Source: Stutzerimonas stutzeri
GTDB taxonomy: Bacteria; Pseudomonadota; Gammaproteobacteria; Pseudomonadales; Pseudomonadaceae
Length of the DNA: 64,000 nucleotides
Reading direction: 5' to 3'
Assembly (NCBI RefSeq): GCF_038561965.1
Contig: NZ_CP139348.1
Location: forward strand, 1,612,001 to 1,676,000
In this document: piece by piece, positions 1 through 8,559 of the stretch
Numbering within the stretch: position 1 is the stretch's first letter
How the letters are laid out: every line of letters begins with the position of its first letter
The notes under the pieces: model-generated
Told to the model about the DNA's origin: nothing
The model's database searches: none
Seen by the model: only the letters and a program-made list of their open reading frames with translations
Made by a program: the position numbers and the translations under genes

Positions 1-58
1 GGGGCGTTGCCAAAGTCTTGGCTGCCCGTTAGAGTCGCCGGGCCTCTGATCGAGTCGA

Positions 59-406
59 ATGATGCGCGTCGAAAACTCCTTTCCTGTTCCCTATTCAACA
101 GATCGTTCTGCCCGCACTGGCAGGGCGGCGGACAGCTATGGGGAAACGCAGCGAGCGGCGCAGGCGCAGCGCGGGGTCGATAGCCGCTCCGGGCAGGATT
201 ATCAGCCCCAGGCGGACCGGCCTCAGCAGCGGGTCAACTCGAGCGCATTGGTCGAGCGCTATTCTGCGTTTCGCTATGACGAGCCGCAGCCGGAGCGTCC
301 ATTGTCCAGCCGGGTTGCCCAGGCCTTGGCCAGTTACACCAGCACGGCGAATTTCCGTGTCGATCTCGATGGCACTGAAGTGCTCGGGCTCGACCTGTAC
401 GCCTGA
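59..406 (+). CDS. Conserved hypothetical protein
   Basis: This encodes a 115-residue soluble protein of unknown function, rich in Gln, Arg and Ser in its first 80 residues and therefore probably partly disordered. The C-terminal 35 residues (VAQALASYTSTANFRVDLDG) look better folded and conserved. There is no signal peptide or membrane segment. Two ATG codons stand in tandem (59 and 62) and either could start it. Its stop codon overlaps the first codon of the downstream DUF72 gene, so the two are probably co-transcribed and translationally coupled. I recognise it only as a small protein found beside DUF72 genes in pseudomonads; no function is proposed. Confidence 0.7.
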   Translation: MMRVENSFPVPYSTDRSARTGRAADSYGETQRAAQAQRGVDSRSGQDYQPQADRPQQRVNSSALVERYSAFRYDEPQPERPLSSRVAQALASYTSTANFRVDLDGTEVLGLDLYA

Positions 407-1278
407 GGCGGTTCGATCTGCCGCAACTTCCCTACTTTCTCGGTTGCCCCTCCTGGAATGAGAGTGCCTGGCTCGGTGCTCTGTATCCGACAGGTACGCC
501 TGCCTCCGATTTTCTTGCCAGCTACTGTTCGACCTTCAACTCGGTCGAGGGCAACACCACGCTCTATGCATGGCCTTCGGAGGAGAAGGTCAGGCGCTGG
601 GCCGGTCAGATGCCCGACGGCTTTCGCTTCTGTGCCAAGTTTCCCCGGGAAATAAGTCAGGCGGCCGATCTGCACGCGGCGCTGGAGCTGGCGCACGCCT
701 TTAAACGGCTGTTGCTGCCGCTGGGGCGAAGGGTGACGCCATTCTGGCTGCAGTTGCCGGCCAGCGTGGGGCCATCACGGCTGGGCGAGCTTGCGGCGTT
801 CATCGATGGCTTCGCGGCTTCACTGGCGATCGAGGTACGGCATCCGGCGTTCTTCGACAGGGGCGATGGTGAACGCGCGTTGAATCGCCTGCTGCGTGAT
901 CGCGGTATCGAACGTATCTGCCTCGATACCCGGGCGCTGTTCAGCTGCCATTCGCGTGATCCGGCCCTGCTGCATGCGCAAAGCAAAAAGCCGCGGCTGC
1001 CGGTGCGACCGGTGGCATTCAGCGACTCGCCGCAGTTGCGCTTCGTCGGTCACCCGGAGCTGGCGGCAAACGATGTGTTCATGGCGCCCTGGCTGGACAA
1101 GGTGGCCAGCTGGATCGAGGCAGGCAAGATGCCGCACGTCTATCTGCACACCCCGGACAATCATCGAGCGCCCGAACTGGCGATGCGCTTCCACGTCCTG
1201 TTGGGTGAGCGCCTGCCAGGCCTGCCGTCCCTGCCTTCATTGCCGCCTGCACCGCAGCTGTCTTTGCTGGCTGATTGA
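403..1278 (+). CDS. DUF72 family protein with apparent CTG start
   Basis: A DUF72 (YecE-like) protein of about 291 residues, a TIM-barrel family of unknown biochemical role. The first ATG in frame (610) would remove the conserved N-terminus. Reading back from it gives PYFLGCPSWNESAW and FNSVEGNTTLYAWPSEE, the hallmark N-terminal strands of the family. The frame is closed by TGA at 376-378 and contains no ATG, GTG or TTG before these motifs, so the best start is CTG at 403, giving a 4-base CTGA overlap with the upstream stop. Further family signatures are FRFCAKFPREIS, EVRHPAFF and VYLHTPDNHRAPELA. A sequencing error or a true non-canonical start are both possible. Confidence 0.8.
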   Translation: MRRFDLPQLPYFLGCPSWNESAWLGALYPTGTPASDFLASYCSTFNSVEGNTTLYAWPSEEKVRRWAGQMPDGFRFCAKFPREISQAADLHAALELAHAFKRLLLPLGRRVTPFWLQLPASVGPSRLGELAAFIDGFAASLAIEVRHPAFFDRGDGERALNRLLRDRGIERICLDTRALFSCHSRDPALLHAQSKKPRLPVRPVAFSDSPQLRFVGHPELAANDVFMAPWLDKVASWIEAGKMPHVYLHTPDNHRAPELAMRFHVLLGERLPGLPSLPSLPPAPQLSLLAD

Positions 1279-1350
1279 GCCGCTCGGCCGTTCGACCAGT
1301 TTTGTAAAACATCGCGCTCAACTTCGCCCGCTCGGCATTGCCTATAAGGA

Positions 1351-2043
1351 ATGACCTTCGGCCGTTTTTTTCTCCTGCTGTTGCTGCTGTTAGCGGGCTT
1401 CGCGCTCGCGGTCCGACAGCAGCTGATCGACATCCCGCCGCGCTGGAATCCCTGGGCGCCGCTGGACATCCGTGAGCCGCCCAACCTGCTGACGCCGCTC
1501 AAGCTGCGTCGGTTGCAGCAGGATCGTACGCTCTGCGAACAGGCGCTCGCGACGGCGCCGCTGCGCTATGCGGCCGTGCCGGACAGCACGCCGGAGCCAG
1601 GCTGCCCAGTTGAAAACAGCGTACGGGTGCAAGGCTCGGAGGTGCGCTTCAACGGGCCGTTTCTGGCTACCTGCCCGCTGGCGGCCGCTTATGCCATGTT
1701 CGAGCTGCACGGACTTCAGCCTGCAGCGCGGGCCGTGTTCGGCCAGCCGGTGGTACGCATCGACCATTTCGGCAGCTTCGCCTGCCGCAACATTGCGCGC
1801 AGTAACCGTCGCAGCCAGCACGCCAGTGCCAATGCGCTGGATCTGGCCGGCTTCCACTTGCAGGACGGCACCCGCATCACCGTGGCGCGAGACTGGCAGG
1901 GCGATGGCGACAAGGCGCGTTTTCTGCGTCTGGTGCGCGACGCGGCCTGCGATGCGTTCAACGTCACGCTCGGGCCAGAATACAACGCGGCCCATCACGA
2001 CCACTTTCACGTCGACATGGGCGGATTCGGCATGTGCCGCTAA
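1351..2043 (+). CDS. Extensin-like C-terminal domain protein
   Basis: A 230-residue exported or membrane-anchored protein of the extensin-like C-terminal family (PF06904). Residues 4-22 form a Leu-rich hydrophobic N-terminal segment. The body carries paired Cys (CEQ, CPVEN, CPLAAAYAM, CRNIA, CDAF, C-terminal MCR) that may form disulphides. The motifs HASANALDLAGF and HHDHFHVDMGG resemble the zinc-ligand pattern of MepA/LAS-type peptidases, so a cell-wall or envelope hydrolase role is an inference. It lies between the DUF72 gene and rsmJ on the same strand, 72 bases after the former. Confidence 0.85.
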   Translation: MTFGRFFLLLLLLLAGFALAVRQQLIDIPPRWNPWAPLDIREPPNLLTPLKLRRLQQDRTLCEQALATAPLRYAAVPDSTPEPGCPVENSVRVQGSEVRFNGPFLATCPLAAAYAMFELHGLQPAARAVFGQPVVRIDHFGSFACRNIARSNRRSQHASANALDLAGFHLQDGTRITVARDWQGDGDKARFLRLVRDAACDAFNVTLGPEYNAAHHDHFHVDMGGFGMCR

Positions 2044-2109
2044 TAGGCTACCGGGCAGGACATGGATCGCTCTGGCACAATGCGCCGTTTTCATCGTTGC
2101 CGGTGCCCC

Positions 2110-2886
2110 ATGTCTGCAAGCAATCCCCTGGTTCGGGTCGAACCGCTCGCCGCGCAATTTGCTGCCGCAGCTCACGATTGGGCGTTGCGCCTGGGTTTGC
2201 CGGAAGCGCTGGAGGAGGCCGAATTCGCCCTGCAGATAGGCGAGAGCGGATTGCAGCTGCAGTTGCTCGAAGCGCAGGCGCCGGGCCCGGTACGGGTGGA
2301 CTTCGTAGAAGGTGCTGCGGCGCACCGTCGGCAGTTCGGTGGTGGCAGCGGGCAGATGATCGCCAAGGCCGTGGGCATACAGCCCGGCGTTCGGCCGCGG
2401 GTGTTGGATGCCACCGCCGGGCTGGGGCGCGATGCGTTCGTGTTGGCTACGCTGGGCTGTGAAGTCAGCCTGATCGAACGCCAGCCGCTGATCGCCGCGC
2501 TGTTGGAGGACGGTCTGAGCCGGGCCGTGGCGGATGCAGACGTCGGCGCCATCGCCGCGCGGATGAGCCTGCTCAAAGGCAATGCCATCGAGTTGATGAG
2601 CCAGTGGCAGGGCGATCCGCCGCAGGTCATCTACCTCGACCCGATGTTCCCGCACCGTGACAAGAGTGCGCTGGTGAAGAAGGAGATGCGGCTGTTCCGG
2701 CCCTTCGTTGGCGACGACATGGATGCCCCGGCGCTGTTGGCCGCAGCACTGGAGCTGGCCAGCCATCGGGTGGTGGTCAAGCGGCCGCGCAAGGCGCCAG
2801 CAATCGAAGGCAGCAAGCCTGGCTACAGCCTGGAAGGCAAATCGAGCCGCTACGACATCTACCCGAAGAAGAAGCTGCAGGGCTGA
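2110..2886 (+). CDS. rsmJ: 16S rRNA (guanine(1516)-N(2))-methyltransferase RsmJ
   Basis: RsmJ (YhiQ) methylates N2 of G1516 in 16S rRNA using S-adenosylmethionine. The 258-residue product shows the SAM-binding motif LDATAGLGRDAFVLATLG near residue 100 and the catalytic motif IYLDPMFPHRDKSALVKKEMR near residue 178, followed by VVVKRPRKAP and a C-terminal KSSRYDIY, all typical of the family. ATG at 2110 (MSASNPLV) was chosen over the in-frame ATG at 2062 because the extra residues are low-complexity Arg/Cys. It is a lone housekeeping gene downstream of the extensin-like gene. Confidence 0.93.
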   Translation: MSASNPLVRVEPLAAQFAAAAHDWALRLGLPEALEEAEFALQIGESGLQLQLLEAQAPGPVRVDFVEGAAAHRRQFGGGSGQMIAKAVGIQPGVRPRVLDATAGLGRDAFVLATLGCEVSLIERQPLIAALLEDGLSRAVADADVGAIAARMSLLKGNAIELMSQWQGDPPQVIYLDPMFPHRDKSALVKKEMRLFRPFVGDDMDAPALLAAALELASHRVVVKRPRKAPAIEGSKPGYSLEGKSSRYDIYPKKKLQG

Positions 2887-2916
2887 CTGCTACGGCCCTG
2901 AGTTGCTGTGGGCGGC

Positions 2917-3552
2917 TCAGTGGCGATAGGCGCGCAGGAACACGCTCACAACATCTCGTACATGCAGGTTGCCTTCTTCCTCGGTTGGCGCCTCGGCATA
3001 GCCGACCAGCAAGCGGAAGTGCTGGGCACCCTTGATAAGCGAACAATAATGCTCGGCCGCGCGCAACGGCTCGTCGATACGTAGCAGGCCTAGCGTGTTG
3101 GCCCGGGCGAACAGCTGTTCCAGATCGAAGAGCAACTGCTGCGGACCCGCGTCGAAGAACATCTTCACCAACCCCGGATTCTGCGTCGCCATGGCCACCA
3201 TCACCCGATGCAGGCCGATGGATTCCGGACTGTTCACCAGCTCATTGAAGGCGCGGCCGATCGCCAGCAGCACTTCATCGATGGCGCAATTTTCCTCCAG
3301 GTGGAACAGGCGGCGCGGCAGACGTGTTTCGCAGGTGGCTTTCACGGCATCGCAGAACAGCGCCTCCTTGTCCTTGAAGTGGCTGTACAGCGTGAGCTTG
3401 GAAACGCCAGCCTCCGCGGCGATGGCCTCCATGCTGCTGCCCTCATAGCCGTTTCCGAGAAACAGCACCTGCGCCGCGGCGAGGATTGCTTCGCGCTTGG
3501 CTGGGTCTTTCGGGCGACCGGGACCGGGGGATACGGAGTGGTTTTCTATCAT
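2917..3552 (-). CDS. TetR/AcrR family transcriptional regulator
   Basis: A 211-residue TetR repressor. The N-terminal helix-turn-helix spans about residues 20-65 (ILAAAQVLFLGNGYEGSSM, then VSKLTLYSHFKDKEALF). The C-terminal half resembles the AefR-like ligand/dimerisation domain (LHRVMVAMATQNPGLVKMFF). It is transcribed divergently from an RND adaptor/pump operon whose start lies about 93 bases away, with inverted repeats between them, so it very likely represses that pump and itself. The inducing ligand cannot be read from sequence. Confidence 0.92.
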   Translation of the reverse strand: MIENHSVSPGPGRPKDPAKREAILAAAQVLFLGNGYEGSSMEAIAAEAGVSKLTLYSHFKDKEALFCDAVKATCETRLPRRLFHLEENCAIDEVLLAIGRAFNELVNSPESIGLHRVMVAMATQNPGLVKMFFDAGPQQLLFDLEQLFARANTLGLLRIDEPLRAAEHYCSLIKGAQHFRLLVGYAEAPTEEEGNLHVRDVVSVFLRAYRH

Positions 3553-3580
3553 GGGCGTTTTAATAGTGGACTGGCTGGTA

Positions 3581-3608
3581 CGGTATTTTTACTATACCGC
3601 GCAGTATA
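3581..3608. promoter_or_regulatory. Candidate TetR operator, two overlapping inverted repeats
   Basis: CGGTAT (3581-3586) and ATACCG (3594-3599) form a perfect 6-bp inverted repeat with a 7-base spacer. TATAC (3593-3597) and GTATA (3604-3608) form a second one with a 6-base spacer. Both lie midway between the TetR gene and the RND adaptor gene, where a repressor controlling both promoters should bind. Function is inferred from position and symmetry only. Confidence 0.6.
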
Positions 3609-3645
3609 AGTATTCCAATCCGCTTCGCGACAGAGAGACTTCATC

Positions 3646-4746
3646 GTGTTCCGACATGCCTTGTCCCTTGCCTCTACGTTCGGTTGTGCGCTTGCCCTGG
3701 TCGCCTGTGGCAACAGCGAGCCGCCACAACAGCTGCCCCGTCCGGTCATGGTGGTGCAGCCGCAGCCAGCCAGCGAGGCGCGCGAAAGCTATCCGGGCGA
3801 GGTGCATGCGCGATACGAGCCGGAACTGGCCTTCCGCATCGGCGGCAAGGTCGTCGAGCGTCTGGTCGAAGCGGGTGATCGTGTGCGCAAGGACCAGCCC
3901 TTGGCGCGTCTCGACCCACAGGACGTGCGCTTGCAGCTGGATGGCATGCGCGCCCAGGTGGCAGCAGCGGAAGCCAATCTGCGCGTGGCCAAGGCAGAGC
4001 ACGACCGCTATAAGGCGCTGCTCGGTCGGCAGCTGGTCAGCCAGTCGCAGTTCGACAATGCCGATAACGCCTACCGCGCCGCAGCAGCCCGCCTGCAGCA
4101 GGCGCGTGCCGAGTTCGATGTGGCGAGCAACCAGGTCGATTACGCGGTGCTGCGCGCTACCCGTGATGGCTTGATCGCGCAGCGCCGAATCGAAGTCGGG
4201 CAGGTAGTCGCCGCCGGGCAGATGGCCTTCGTGCTGGCTGCCGATGGTGAGCGTGAGGTCGCCATCGATCTGCCGGAACAGTCACTGGAGCGCTATCGGG
4301 TTGGCCAGGACGTCGAGGTCGAACTCTGGTCGCAGCCTGGGCGCCACTACCTTGGCAAGATTCGCGAGCTCTCGCCGGCCGCCGATGCGCAGTCGCGGAC
4401 CTATTCCGCCCGCGTCGCCTTCAGCGAGCAGGAGGTGCCAGCCGAACTGGGACAGAGCGCGCTGGTCAGCATTCGCCGCGATGGTGAAGTCTCCCTGGCG
4501 GTACCGCTCTCCGCGCTGAGTGCCGAACAGGGCAGGGCGCATGTCTGGCGGCTTAAGGCCGATTCCACCGTGGAGCGGGTGGAGGTCCGTACCGGGCCGT
4601 ACGGCGAACAGCTGGTGCCGGTCATTGAGGGGCTTGAGGCCGACGACTGGATCGTCCTGGCCGGGGTGCAGATGCTCAGCGATAGCCAGCCGGTTCGACC
4701 GGTGGATCGCCACAATCGCCCCGTCGAGCTGGCTGCCCAGGAGTAA
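3646..4746 (+). CDS. RND efflux periplasmic adaptor (membrane fusion protein)
   Basis: A 366-residue HlyD/AcrA-type adaptor that would link the inner-membrane RND pump to an outer-membrane channel. It starts at GTG. The N-terminus is a lipoprotein signal ending LALVAC, with Cys21 as the lipidation site. It has a barrel-sandwich hybrid half-motif (YPGEVHARYEPELAFRIGGKV, VRKDQPLARLDPQDV), a coiled-coil hairpin at about 95-150, and a beta-barrel segment with DLPEQSLERYRVGQDVEV. The pump gene follows 5 bases later, so the two form an operon. No OprM/TolC-type channel gene is present in the window, so a channel encoded elsewhere must be used. Confidence 0.93.
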   Translation: MFRHALSLASTFGCALALVACGNSEPPQQLPRPVMVVQPQPASEARESYPGEVHARYEPELAFRIGGKVVERLVEAGDRVRKDQPLARLDPQDVRLQLDGMRAQVAAAEANLRVAKAEHDRYKALLGRQLVSQSQFDNADNAYRAAAARLQQARAEFDVASNQVDYAVLRATRDGLIAQRRIEVGQVVAAGQMAFVLAADGEREVAIDLPEQSLERYRVGQDVEVELWSQPGRHYLGKIRELSPAADAQSRTYSARVAFSEQEVPAELGQSALVSIRRDGEVSLAVPLSALSAEQGRAHVWRLKADSTVERVEVRTGPYGEQLVPVIEGLEADDWIVLAGVQMLSDSQPVRPVDRHNRPVELAAQE

Positions 4747-4751
4747 TCGCA

Positions 4752-7700
4752 ATGCGTTTCAACCTTTCCGCCTGGGCGCTGCAGAACCGCCAGATTGTCG
4801 TCTATCTGATGCTGCTGCTGGCGATCGTCGGTGCGCTTTCCTACAGCAAGCTCGGTCAGAGCGAGGACCCGCCATTCACCTTCAAGGCGATGGTCATCCA
4901 GACCCAGTGGCCGGGTGCTACCGCCGAAGAGGTGTCGCGCCAGGTCACCGAGCGTATCGAGAAAAAGCTGATGGAAACCGGCGAATACGAGCGCATTGTC
5001 TCGTTCTCCCGACCGGGCGAGTCCAACGTGACCTTCATGGCGCGCGACTCGATGCGCTCGAAGGATATTCCCGACCTCTGGTACCAGATCCGCAAGAAGA
5101 TCGGCGACATCCACCATACCTTTCCGCCTGGTGTGCAGGGACCGTTCTTCAACGATGAATTCGGCACCACCTTCGGCAACATCTACGCGCTGACCGGCGA
5201 CGGCTTCGACTACGCGATCCTCAAGGACTACGCCGACCGCATCCAGCTGCAGCTGCAACGGGTCAAGAACGTCGGCAAGGTCGAGCTGATCGGCCTGCAG
5301 GACGAGAAGATCTGGATCGAACTCTCCAACGTCAAGTTGGCTACGCTTGGCGTGCCGCTGGAGGCCGTGCGCCAGGCGTTGGAGGCGCAGAACGCGGTGA
5401 CTGCCGCCGGTTTCGTCGAGACGATCAGCGATCGCGTGCAGCTGCGCGTCACCGGCAGCTTCGAGACGGTCAAGGAGATTCGAGATTTCCCCATCCGCGT
5501 CGCCGGGCGCACCTTCCGTATCGGCGACGTTGCCGAAGTGCATCGCGGCTTCAACGACCCACCCGCGCCGCGCATGCGCTTCATGGGCGAGCCGGCGCTG
5601 GGGCTGGCGGTATCGATGAAAAGCGGTGGCGACATTCTGGTATTGGGCGAAGCACTGGAGCACGAATTTGCCCGCCTGCAGCAGGAGCTGCCGGCCGGCA
5701 TGCAGCTGCGCAAGGTCTCCGATCAACCAGCGGCGGTGAAAACCAGCGTCGGTGAGTTCGTCAAGGTGCTGATCGAGGCGCTGGTGATCGTGCTGCTGGT
5801 GAGTTTCTTCTCGCTCGGCGTGCGCACCGGGCTGGTGGTGGCATTGTCGATTCCGTTGGTGCTGGCAATGACCTTCGCCGCCATGAGCTACCTGGACATC
5901 GGCCTGCACAAGATTTCCCTCGGGGCTCTGGTGCTGGCGCTCGGGCTGATGGTGGACGACGCGATCATCGCGGTGGAGATGATGGCGATCAAGATGGAGC
6001 AGGGCTACGACCGCCTCAAGGCTGCCAGTTTCGCCTGGACCAGCACGGCATTCCCGATGCTGACCGGCACGCTGATCACTGCGGCGGGTTTCCTGCCCAT
6101 CGCCACGGCGAACTCCAGCACGGGCGAGTACACCCGGTCGATCTTCCAGGTGGTGGGTATTTCGCTGATCGCATCCTGGATCGCAGCGGTGATGTTCGTG
6201 CCGCTGATCGGGGCGAAGCTGTTGCCGGACGTGAGCAAGGGTTCTGCACATAGACAGGGCGGCGGCAATGATGGCCACGATCCGTACGCCACGCCGTTCT
6301 ACCAACGCGTGCGCCGCGTGGTGACCTTCTGCGTGCGCCGGCGCAAGACCGTTATCCTGCTCACCCTGGTGATTTTCGCCGCCGCGGTGGTGCTGTTCCG
6401 GCTGGTGCCGCAGCAGTTCTTCCCTGCGTCCGGCCGGTTGGAGTTGATGGTCGATCTCAAGCTGGCCGAAGGCGCGTCGCTCAAGGCTACCGAGGCGGAG
6501 GTGCGACGCCTGGAGGAACTGCTCAAGCAGCGCGCCGGTATCGACAACTACGTGGCTTACGTCGGCACCGGCTCGCCGCGTTTCTACCTCCCGCTGGATC
6601 AGCAATTGCCGGCGACCAGCTTTGCGCAGTTCGTCGTGCTGGCCGACAGTATCGAGTCCCGTGAAGCCCTGCGTACCTGGCTGATCGAGCGTATGCGAGA
6701 GGACTTTCCGAGCCTGCGCGGGCGTGTCACACGTTTGGAGAATGGCCCGCCGGTGGGCTATCCAGTGCAATTTCGCGTGACCGGCGAACACATCGACGTG
6801 GTGCGCGGGCTGGCCCGCCAGGTTGCCGCCAAGGTGGGCGAGAACCCGCACGTCGCCAATGTGCATCTGGACTGGCAGGAGCCGAGCAAGATGGTTCGCC
6901 TGAACGTCGACCAGGATCGTGCCCGCGCACTGGGCGTGACCACTGCCGAGCTGTCCAGCTTCCTGCGCCGCACCTTCACCGGCAGCAGTGTCAGCCAGTT
7001 CCGCGAAGATAACGAACTGATCGAGATCCTCCTGCGCGGTACGGAGCGTGAGCGCCTTGAACTCTCGATGCTACCGAGCCTGGCGATACCCACCGAGAGC
7101 GGGCGCAGCGTGCCGCTGTCGCAGGTGGCGACGCTCGAGTACGGCTTCGAGGAGGGTGTGATCTGGCACCGCAACCGGCTGCCGACGGTCACCGTGCGCG
7201 CCGATGTGTACGGCGAACAGCAGCCGGCTGCGCTGGTGCGGGAGATCGAGCCGACGCTGGCAGATGTCCGCGCGCAGTTGCCCGGCGGCTATCTGCTTGA
7301 GGTGGGTGGTACGGTAGAGGATTCCGAGCGCGGCCAACGCTCGGTGAATGCCGGCATGCCGCTGTTCGTCATCGTGGTGCTGACCCTGTTGATGGCGCAG
7401 CTCAAGAGCTTTTCGCGCTCGGCCATGGTGTTCCTCACCGCGCCGCTAGGCATCATCGGTGTCGCGCTGTTCCTGCTGCTGTTCGGTCAGCCGTTCGGCT
7501 TCGTGGCGATGCTCGGCACCATCGCGCTGTCAGGGATGATCATGCGCAACTCGGTGATCCTGGTGGACCAGATCGAGCAGGACATCGGCGCCGGTCAAGC
7601 GCGTTTCACCGCCATCGTCGAAGCCACGGTGCGTCGTTTCCGGCCCATCGTACTCACTGCGCTGGCATCGGTGCTGGCCATGATTCCGCTGTCACGCAGT

Positions 7701-7832
7701 ATCTTCTTCGGGCCGATGGCGGTGGCGATCATGGGCGGTCTGATCGTCGCCACGGCGCTGACGCTGCTGTTCCTGCCAGCGCTCTATGCTGCCTGGTTCA
7801 AGGTCCGGGAAGACGAAGCCAGCACCATCTGA
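4752..7832 (+). CDS. RND efflux transporter permease (HAE1/TriC-like)
   Basis: A 1026-residue inner-membrane proton-driven multidrug pump. The first membrane helix is at about 12-31. The proton-relay motif in TM4 reads LGLMVDDAIIAVE with Asp402-Asp403. The second membrane block starts with VLFRLVPQQFFPASGR and ends with ALSGMIMRNSVILVDQIEQD and FFGPMAVAIMGGLIVATALTLLFLPALYAAW. Porter-domain signatures such as PGATAEEVSRQVTERIE match the TriC/MexK-like branch more than AcrB proper; that subgrouping is from memory. It is full length and in an operon with the adaptor under a divergent TetR regulator. Substrates are unknown. Confidence 0.94.
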   Translation: MRFNLSAWALQNRQIVVYLMLLLAIVGALSYSKLGQSEDPPFTFKAMVIQTQWPGATAEEVSRQVTERIEKKLMETGEYERIVSFSRPGESNVTFMARDSMRSKDIPDLWYQIRKKIGDIHHTFPPGVQGPFFNDEFGTTFGNIYALTGDGFDYAILKDYADRIQLQLQRVKNVGKVELIGLQDEKIWIELSNVKLATLGVPLEAVRQALEAQNAVTAAGFVETISDRVQLRVTGSFETVKEIRDFPIRVAGRTFRIGDVAEVHRGFNDPPAPRMRFMGEPALGLAVSMKSGGDILVLGEALEHEFARLQQELPAGMQLRKVSDQPAAVKTSVGEFVKVLIEALVIVLLVSFFSLGVRTGLVVALSIPLVLAMTFAAMSYLDIGLHKISLGALVLALGLMVDDAIIAVEMMAIKMEQGYDRLKAASFAWTSTAFPMLTGTLITAAGFLPIATANSSTGEYTRSIFQVVGISLIASWIAAVMFVPLIGAKLLPDVSKGSAHRQGGGNDGHDPYATPFYQRVRRVVTFCVRRRKTVILLTLVIFAAAVVLFRLVPQQFFPASGRLELMVDLKLAEGASLKATEAEVRRLEELLKQRAGIDNYVAYVGTGSPRFYLPLDQQLPATSFAQFVVLADSIESREALRTWLIERMREDFPSLRGRVTRLENGPPVGYPVQFRVTGEHIDVVRGLARQVAAKVGENPHVANVHLDWQEPSKMVRLNVDQDRARALGVTTAELSSFLRRTFTGSSVSQFREDNELIEILLRGTERERLELSMLPSLAIPTESGRSVPLSQVATLEYGFEEGVIWHRNRLPTVTVRADVYGEQQPAALVREIEPTLADVRAQLPGGYLLEVGGTVEDSERGQRSVNAGMPLFVIVVLTLLMAQLKSFSRSAMVFLTAPLGIIGVALFLLLFGQPFGFVAMLGTIALSGMIMRNSVILVDQIEQDIGAGQARFTAIVEATVRRFRPIVLTALASVLAMIPLSRSIFFGPMAVAIMGGLIVATALTLLFLPALYAAWFKVREDEASTI

Positions 7833-7864
7833 AGGGGTAGAAGGGCGCGTCCGTTCCGGCGCGC

Positions 7865-8425
7865 CTAGATGCCGGCGGCCTCGAGTAGTCGTTCGGCGGC
7901 GACCTTGGCGTCCAGCGCCTGGTCGCCCGGTCCTTCGATATGCGCCATGCTCAGCGCACCTTCGAGCAGATACTGCAACTGGCGCGACAGCTGCGTCGCG
8001 TTGGGCGCATCCAGGCGTTCCAGCAGTTCGCGCAGGTAGGCCTGCAGCTCCGCCTTGTAGGCCGATGAGCGACGGTGAATCGGGTGATCACGGTCGTGGT
8101 ATTCGGCCGCTGCGTTGATGAACAGGCAGCCGCAGAACTTGTCGCCACCGTGGATCATCCCGTGCAAGCCATCGAAAATTCCCAATAGCGCCTCGCGTGG
8201 CGGCAGTCTGCCGGCCCGTTCGTGCAGACGCGTCAGCATCAGCTCGTGGCGCGCCTCCAGCACGGCAAGGATCAGTTCTTCCTTGGATTTGAAGTGCTTG
8301 TACAGAGTCATCTTGGCCACACCAGAATCGGCCAGGATGCGGTCGATGCCTGTGGCGTGATACCCCTCGCGGTAGAACAGATTCTCTGCAGTGTTGAGCA
8401 GCTGGTCGCGCTTGTTCGATGCCAT
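7865..8425 (-). CDS. TetR/AcrR family transcriptional regulator
   Basis: A 186-residue TetR repressor. Residues 6-60 form the helix-turn-helix domain (LLNTAENLFYREGYHATGID, VAKMTLYKHFKSKEELIL). The effector region contains CGCLFINAAAEYHDRDHPIH, with two Cys and several His, typical of the YcdC/NemR-like branch that can respond to electrophiles. That sensing role is inferred. It is divergent from a glutathione S-transferase gene, with a 16-bp palindromic site in the shared 134-base gap, so it probably controls that enzyme and itself. Confidence 0.92.
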   Translation of the reverse strand: MASNKRDQLLNTAENLFYREGYHATGIDRILADSGVAKMTLYKHFKSKEELILAVLEARHELMLTRLHERAGRLPPREALLGIFDGLHGMIHGGDKFCGCLFINAAAEYHDRDHPIHRRSSAYKAELQAYLRELLERLDAPNATQLSRQLQYLLEGALSMAHIEGPGDQALDAKVAAERLLEAAGI

Positions 8426-8499
8426 GGATTCCTCCTGCGGTTCGACATTATGCGGGAGCGCACGGCGCTCGCTCCAGCCGGCCGGTCTTTCGTTGGTGC

Positions 8500-8529
8500 T
8501 TGCAGTGTACAGACAGGTCTGTCTATCAT
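8500..8529 (+). promoter_or_regulatory. GST promoter with nested TetR-type palindrome in the spacer
   Basis: TTGCAG (8500-8505) and TATCAT (8524-8529), 18 bases apart, make a plausible sigma-70 promoter for the GST gene. The spacer carries ACAGAC-AG-GTCTGT (8509-8522) overlapping AGACAG-GT-CTGTCT (8511-8524), two perfect nested palindromes. A repressor bound here would block RNA polymerase directly. Confidence 0.6.
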
Positions 8530-8559
8530 CCAGTCTCAGCCAATCACGAGGGCAACACC

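Noticed and set aside
1390..2766. A 458-codon minus-strand open frame
   Set aside because: It runs across the ends of the extensin-like gene and rsmJ, both clear coding genes on the plus strand, and shows only antisense-type composition.
4401..6866. An 821-codon open frame on the minus strand opposite the RND adaptor and pump genes
   Set aside because: Its translation is rich in His, Arg, Gln and Leu with no recognisable domain, and the plus strand encodes two complete, well-known proteins. Long antisense frames are common in GC-rich DNA with strong codon bias.
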